Of a stretch of DNA of 64,000 bases, positions 61,060 through 64,000 are shown in pieces. The translations under genes were made by a program, and so were the position numbers. The stretch's first letter is position 1, and each line of letters starts with the position of its first letter. Below the pieces are notes generated by a model. The model did not search any database and was not told where the DNA came from. It saw only the letters and a program-made list of their open reading frames with translations. Source of the DNA: a bacterium (GTDB lineage Bacteria; Bdellovibrionota; Bdellovibrionia; Bdellovibrionales; Bdellovibrionaceae); assembly GCA_019752925.1 (NCBI GenBank), contig JAIELP010000009.1, forward strand, positions 62,001-126,000. Direction: 5' to 3'.

Positions 61060-63272
61060 CCCATTACACGCTGAACGTTAATCACACCTTTAATTTTTTG
61101 CAAACCCAGTATGGCATTAGACAACTGGTTTACATCTTTGACTGAAACTTCAAATAAGCAAACAGCTTTTTTATCACGGGTCGTACGGATCTGAGCTGAA
61201 TCAATATTAATCCCCTGTGAAGCAAATGACTCCGACATTAATTTCAATAAACCCTGAACGTCTTGAGATATAACTTCCAGCTTAACTTGTCTTTCTTGGC
61301 CATCTGCAGCTGTTTTAGATGCCCACGACACATCTACACGACGTATCTGATCGTTTTCAAAAACTTTTTGGCAACTTGATCTATGGACAATAATTCCCTT
61401 ACCCCGACTGATAAAGCCAGTGATAGGATCTCCGGGTATAGGACCACAGCATTTGGCAAAGTGAACCAAAACATCATCCATACCATCCACCATCACCAAA
61501 GAGTTTGATTTTCTCTGCTTGGCTTTAGCGGACTTGATGATTTTTTCCATCACTGTTGAATCATCAGTTTTTTCAGCTTCGCGCTGTAAAGCTTCAGGAC
61601 TTAAATTTTTAACTAATAAATTAGCATCAAATTTTCCGTAGCCCACACGCGCATACAATTCATCTAAATCAACAATACCGCTGTCTTTAATATATTGTTC
61701 ATACTCCGGACCCTTTAAGTATTTAACAGCCGCCATGCCAAATTTGCGGAATTCTTTTTCAACAATATCTTTACCCATAGCGATGGCATTACGACGCTGT
61801 TCTTCTTTAACAAACTGACGAATTTTAGACTTGGCCTTATTGGTAACAACAAACTTAAGCCAGTCTTTTGAAGGCGTTTGGGTTTTAGATGTTACAATCT
61901 CTACACGGTCGCCATTAGCTAACTTGTGTTTTAGCGGAACCATGCGTCCGTTCACACGCGCACCAGTACACATACCGCCTAAGTTCGTGTGGATTGCATA
62001 AGCTAAATCGACAGGAGTGGCTTCATCAGGCAACTCAACAACATCACCCTTTGGAGTAAAGACATAAATATCTTTTTCAACCAAACCGGTTTTAATAGTA
62101 TCTAAAAATTCATCGGCGCCTTCACCCGATTGATTGAGCGCTACAAGCTCACGCAACCAATTGGCTTTTTCAAGCTCATCGAAGTTAAGCTTACCGCGCT
62201 CTTTATAATTCCAGTGAGCGGCGATACCTTTTTCAGCGATCAAATGCATTTCTTCGGTGCGTATCTGAATTTCAATACGGTCTCCACCCGGCCCGATCAC
62301 TGTCGTATGTAGAGATTGGTAGTTGTTGGATTTAGGCATGGCTATGAAGTCTTTAAAACGACCGGGAATAGGTTTCCAGATGGAATGTATATAACCCAAA
62401 ACTTCATAGCATTCAGGCAATGAGCTCACGATAATACGGAAGGCGAGAACATCGTAAATTTGATCATAAGTTAAGTTACGTGATGCCATTTTTCTGAAGA
62501 TAGACCATAAATGTTTTGAGCGTCCGTAAATTTTTACGTTTTTAATTGCTGTTTTGGCTAAAACTTCATTTACACTGCGTTTAACTTCTTCAATGTATCT
62601 CTGTGTTTCATTTTCATTTTTTTTGATAACTTGGATCAATTCGTAATACTTATCAGGTCGAGAATAGCGGAAGCATAAATCTTCTAATTCAATTTTTAAG
62701 GAACTGATACCAATGCGTCCTGCCAGCGGACAATAAATTTCAAGAGTCTCTTGCGCAATACGCTCTTGTTTTTCATAAGGCATATGATTCAGCGTACGCA
62801 TATTGTGTAAACGGTCGCAGAGCTTAACTAAAACAACACGTACGTCTTTACCCATGGCTATAATCATCTTACGGATGTTTTCGCCCTGCTTATCAAAACT
62901 ATTACGGAAGTTCATCTGACCGATTTTAGTAACACCATCTACAAGAGCCGCTACAGTGTCGCCGAATTCACGTTTAACATCTTCAAGAGTTACATCTGTG
63001 TCTTCCACTGTGTCGTGCAATAGGCCGGTTACGATCGTATCGATATCCAATTGTAAATCGGCAATGATGCCCGCTACATTTAACGGATGCGAAATATAAG
63101 GTTCACCCGAACGACGCATTTGCCCTTCGTGGGCTTTTTCCGAAAATGCATAAGCTTTTTCAATAATGTGAATAGGTGCTGAGGGATGGTAGGCTTTAAT
63201 TTTTTCGCAAAGCTCGGCCACATTTTTAATATGTTTTTGCGGCAGTCTATCGTCGGTTGTGGTCTCAAGCAT
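61056..63272 (-). CDS. Bifunctional (p)ppGpp synthetase/hydrolase, Rel/SpoT type
   Basis: Makes and degrades the stringent-response alarmone (p)ppGpp. The HD hydrolase domain (about 30-190) has HPLNVAGIIADL, GLLHDTVEDTDVT and KLCDRLHNMRTL. The synthetase (about 240-350) has YDVLAFRIIV, GRFKDFIAMPKSNNYQSLHTTV and the late RTEEMHLIAEKGIAAHWNYKE. The RFKD signature is the bifunctional type, unlike EFDD of RelA-only synthetases. TGS (about 400-460, FTPKGDVVELPDEATPVDLAYAIH) and a C-terminal ACT domain follow. 738 residues is the full form. Because rpoZ and gmk lie upstream, the order matches the gmk-rpoZ-spoT locus of many proteobacteria. Confidence 0.95.
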   Translation of the reverse strand: MLETTTDDRLPQKHIKNVAELCEKIKAYHPSAPIHIIEKAYAFSEKAHEGQMRRSGEPYISHPLNVAGIIADLQLDIDTIVTGLLHDTVEDTDVTLEDVKREFGDTVAALVDGVTKIGQMNFRNSFDKQGENIRKMIIAMGKDVRVVLVKLCDRLHNMRTLNHMPYEKQERIAQETLEIYCPLAGRIGISSLKIELEDLCFRYSRPDKYYELIQVIKKNENETQRYIEEVKRSVNEVLAKTAIKNVKIYGRSKHLWSIFRKMASRNLTYDQIYDVLAFRIIVSSLPECYEVLGYIHSIWKPIPGRFKDFIAMPKSNNYQSLHTTVIGPGGDRIEIQIRTEEMHLIAEKGIAAHWNYKERGKLNFDELEKANWLRELVALNQSGEGADEFLDTIKTGLVEKDIYVFTPKGDVVELPDEATPVDLAYAIHTNLGGMCTGARVNGRMVPLKHKLANGDRVEIVTSKTQTPSKDWLKFVVTNKAKSKIRQFVKEEQRRNAIAMGKDIVEKEFRKFGMAAVKYLKGPEYEQYIKDSGIVDLDELYARVGYGKFDANLLVKNLSPEALQREAEKTDDSTVMEKIIKSAKAKQRKSNSLVMVDGMDDVLVHFAKCCGPIPGDPITGFISRGKGIIVHRSSCQKVFENDQIRRVDVSWASKTAADGQERQVKLEVISQDVQGLLKLMSESFASQGINIDSAQIRTTRDKKAVCLFEVSVKDVNQLSNAILGLQKIKGVINVQRVMG

Positions 63273-63293
63273 TATTGTTAATTATAAAACAAA

Positions 63294-63319
63294 AAAGCCC
63301 GCATCGAACAGCGGGCTTT
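63294..63319 (-). terminator. Rho-independent terminator between rpoZ and rel
   Basis: On the minus strand AAAGCCCGC and GCGGGCTTT form a nine-bp stem with an eight-base loop, and T6 follows. It would end the gmk-rpoZ transcript before rel, so rel probably has its own promoter or depends on read-through. Confidence 0.85.
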
Positions 63320-63368
63320 ACAAAATTAAACAAATACAGACTAAAGAGTAGTCCCCATCTGAGTGATA

Positions 63369-63608
63369 TTACTTATTAAGGTCTTTTAACATTTCAGTTT
63401 GTGCCGTTGCTGGGTCGATTTTTGATTCAAAACCCACGTTACCGATAGCCACTTCACGAAGTGAATTTACGATGTACTTATTATTCTTAGTAGCCACTGT
63501 ACAGTCGCTGCCTTTTAAAAGCTGCTTAGCGCGTTTAGCAACTAGCAACACAAGAGCAAAACGGTTTGGTACTTTATCCATGCAATCTTCAACTGTTACG
63601 CGAGCCAC
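63369..63608 (-). CDS. rpoZ: RNA polymerase omega subunit
   Basis: Small subunit that supports beta' folding; in enterobacteria it also forms part of a ppGpp site. [33 protein letters not shown] (1-33) carries the conserved NRFxLVxxxxxRAxQL motif, and [16 protein letters not shown] the second helix. 79 residues is normal. It lies 63 bases after gmk and is separated from rel by the terminator at 63294. GAGG lies upstream of its ATG. Confidence 0.96.
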   Translation of the reverse strand: MARVTVEDCMDKVPNRFALVLLVAKRAKQLLKGSDCTVATKNNKYIVNSLREVAIGNVGFESKIDPATAQTEMLKDLNK

Positions 63609-63671
63609 TGAAACCTCTTTTTAAAAACTTTTAAGTGTTAAAATGATTAAGTTAAGTTGTATAAAATAGCC

Positions 63672-64000
63672 CTAAGCTATCCATTTCTCAACTGTTTTTT
63701 TGAATTCAGCATAAGATCTTTCGAAATCGTCGTTTACAATTTGTACGTCAAACTCGTGAGCTTTGGTCATTTCCTTTTCAGCGTTGGCCATGCGAACTTC
63801 CAAGTCCGGCGGCGGGGCTCCATCACGCTTTATAACGCGGCGCTTTAGTTCTTCAATTGAGGGCGGCATAATAAATACGGTTTTAGCGTCTGGATACTTA
63901 CTTTTAAAGGTCATTACACCCTGGATGTCGATATCCATGATAACAACCTTATCTTTAGCCCAAGCCAGCTGAATCTGTTCGTAAGAGGTCCCGTACATAT
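63672..64000 (-). CDS. gmk: Guanylate kinase, 5' end cut off by the window edge
   Basis: Phosphorylates GMP to GDP. Only the C-terminal half (about 109 residues) is inside the window. It carries YGTSYEQIQLAWAKDKVVIMDIDIQGVMTFKSKYPDAKTVFIMPPSIEELKRRVIKRD and the later MANAEKEMTKAHEFDVQIVNDDFERSYAEFK. The lid (RVIKRDGAPPPDLEVRM) and the DIDIQG segment identify the family. The nucleotide-binding GPSGVGKST half and the true start lie beyond 64000. Reads toward rpoZ, as in the conserved gmk-rpoZ arrangement. Confidence 0.93.
   Translation of the reverse strand, partial: MYGTSYEQIQLAWAKDKVVIMDIDIQGVMTFKSKYPDAKTVFIMPPSIEELKRRVIKRDGAPPPDLEVRMANAEKEMTKAHEFDVQIVNDDFERSYAEFKKTVEKWIA

Noticed and set aside
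1..64000. CRISPR array, insertion sequence, prophage, tRNA or rRNA gene
   Set aside because: I saw no regularly spaced repeats, transposase, integrase, tRNA cloverleaf or rRNA sequence in any stretch.

Overview
The window is an AT-rich, gene-dense bacterial chromosome segment with no rRNA, tRNA, CRISPR array, insertion sequence or phage gene that I could find. It carries many secreted, lipoprotein and outer-membrane proteins and a complete type II secretion operon. It also has a mevalonate (not MEP) isoprenoid cluster and an alternative complex III. This mixture points to a Gram-negative of the Bdellovibrionota/former Deltaproteobacteria type, perhaps a low-GC Bdellovibrio relative. That placement is inferred from gene content and has not been checked by any search.

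Layout. 1-4531: pheT (cut by the left edge) and pheS on the minus strand, divergent from a coupled pair of RNA methyltransferase genes. 4528-10293: a minus-strand mevalonate operon (idi2, HMG-CoA reductase, phosphomevalonate kinase, diphosphomevalonate decarboxylase, mevalonate kinase) ending in a dolichol-phosphate-mannose-synthase-like glycosyltransferase. 10366-10912: rpmI-rplT. 11207-18730: a patchwork of an Ala/Lys-rich secreted protein, a lipoprotein, a phosphodiesterase, a BASS-like membrane protein, an ABC importer and an arylsulfotransferase-like protein. 18732-21833: thrS, infC (ATT start) and a DUF4156-type lipoprotein. The familiar thrS-infC-rpmI-rplT-pheS-pheT order is therefore kept, but two inserted blocks split it into three pieces.

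22019-33413 is a respiratory block on the minus strand: an N-formylglutamate amidohydrolase-like gene, resB, ccsA and actABCDEF, closed by a terminator. ResB and CcsA would attach heme to the ActA and ActE cytochromes, and the complex would pass electrons from quinol to a cytochrome c or oxidase encoded elsewhere. 33451-35146 holds a PduO-type cobalamin adenosyltransferase and a GNAT-like protein.

35162-43280 is the least explained part. Four minus and two plus genes, divergent around an inverted-repeat-bearing intergenic region, all encode exported, mostly cysteine-rich proteins that I do not recognise. 43363-45694 has a lipoprotein, a chalcone-isomerase-like exported protein and a small unknown protein.

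45852-59176 is one long plus-strand operon, gspC-D-E-F-G-H-I-J-K-L-M-N, a complete type II secretion system except for the prepilin peptidase. After it come ssb, a small lipoprotein, an outer-membrane beta-barrel protein and, on the minus strand, a bifunctional Rel/SpoT, rpoZ and the 3' part of gmk. No gene-free stretch exceeds 300 bases; the two longest (10913-11206 and 39547-39816) are both divergent promoter regions.
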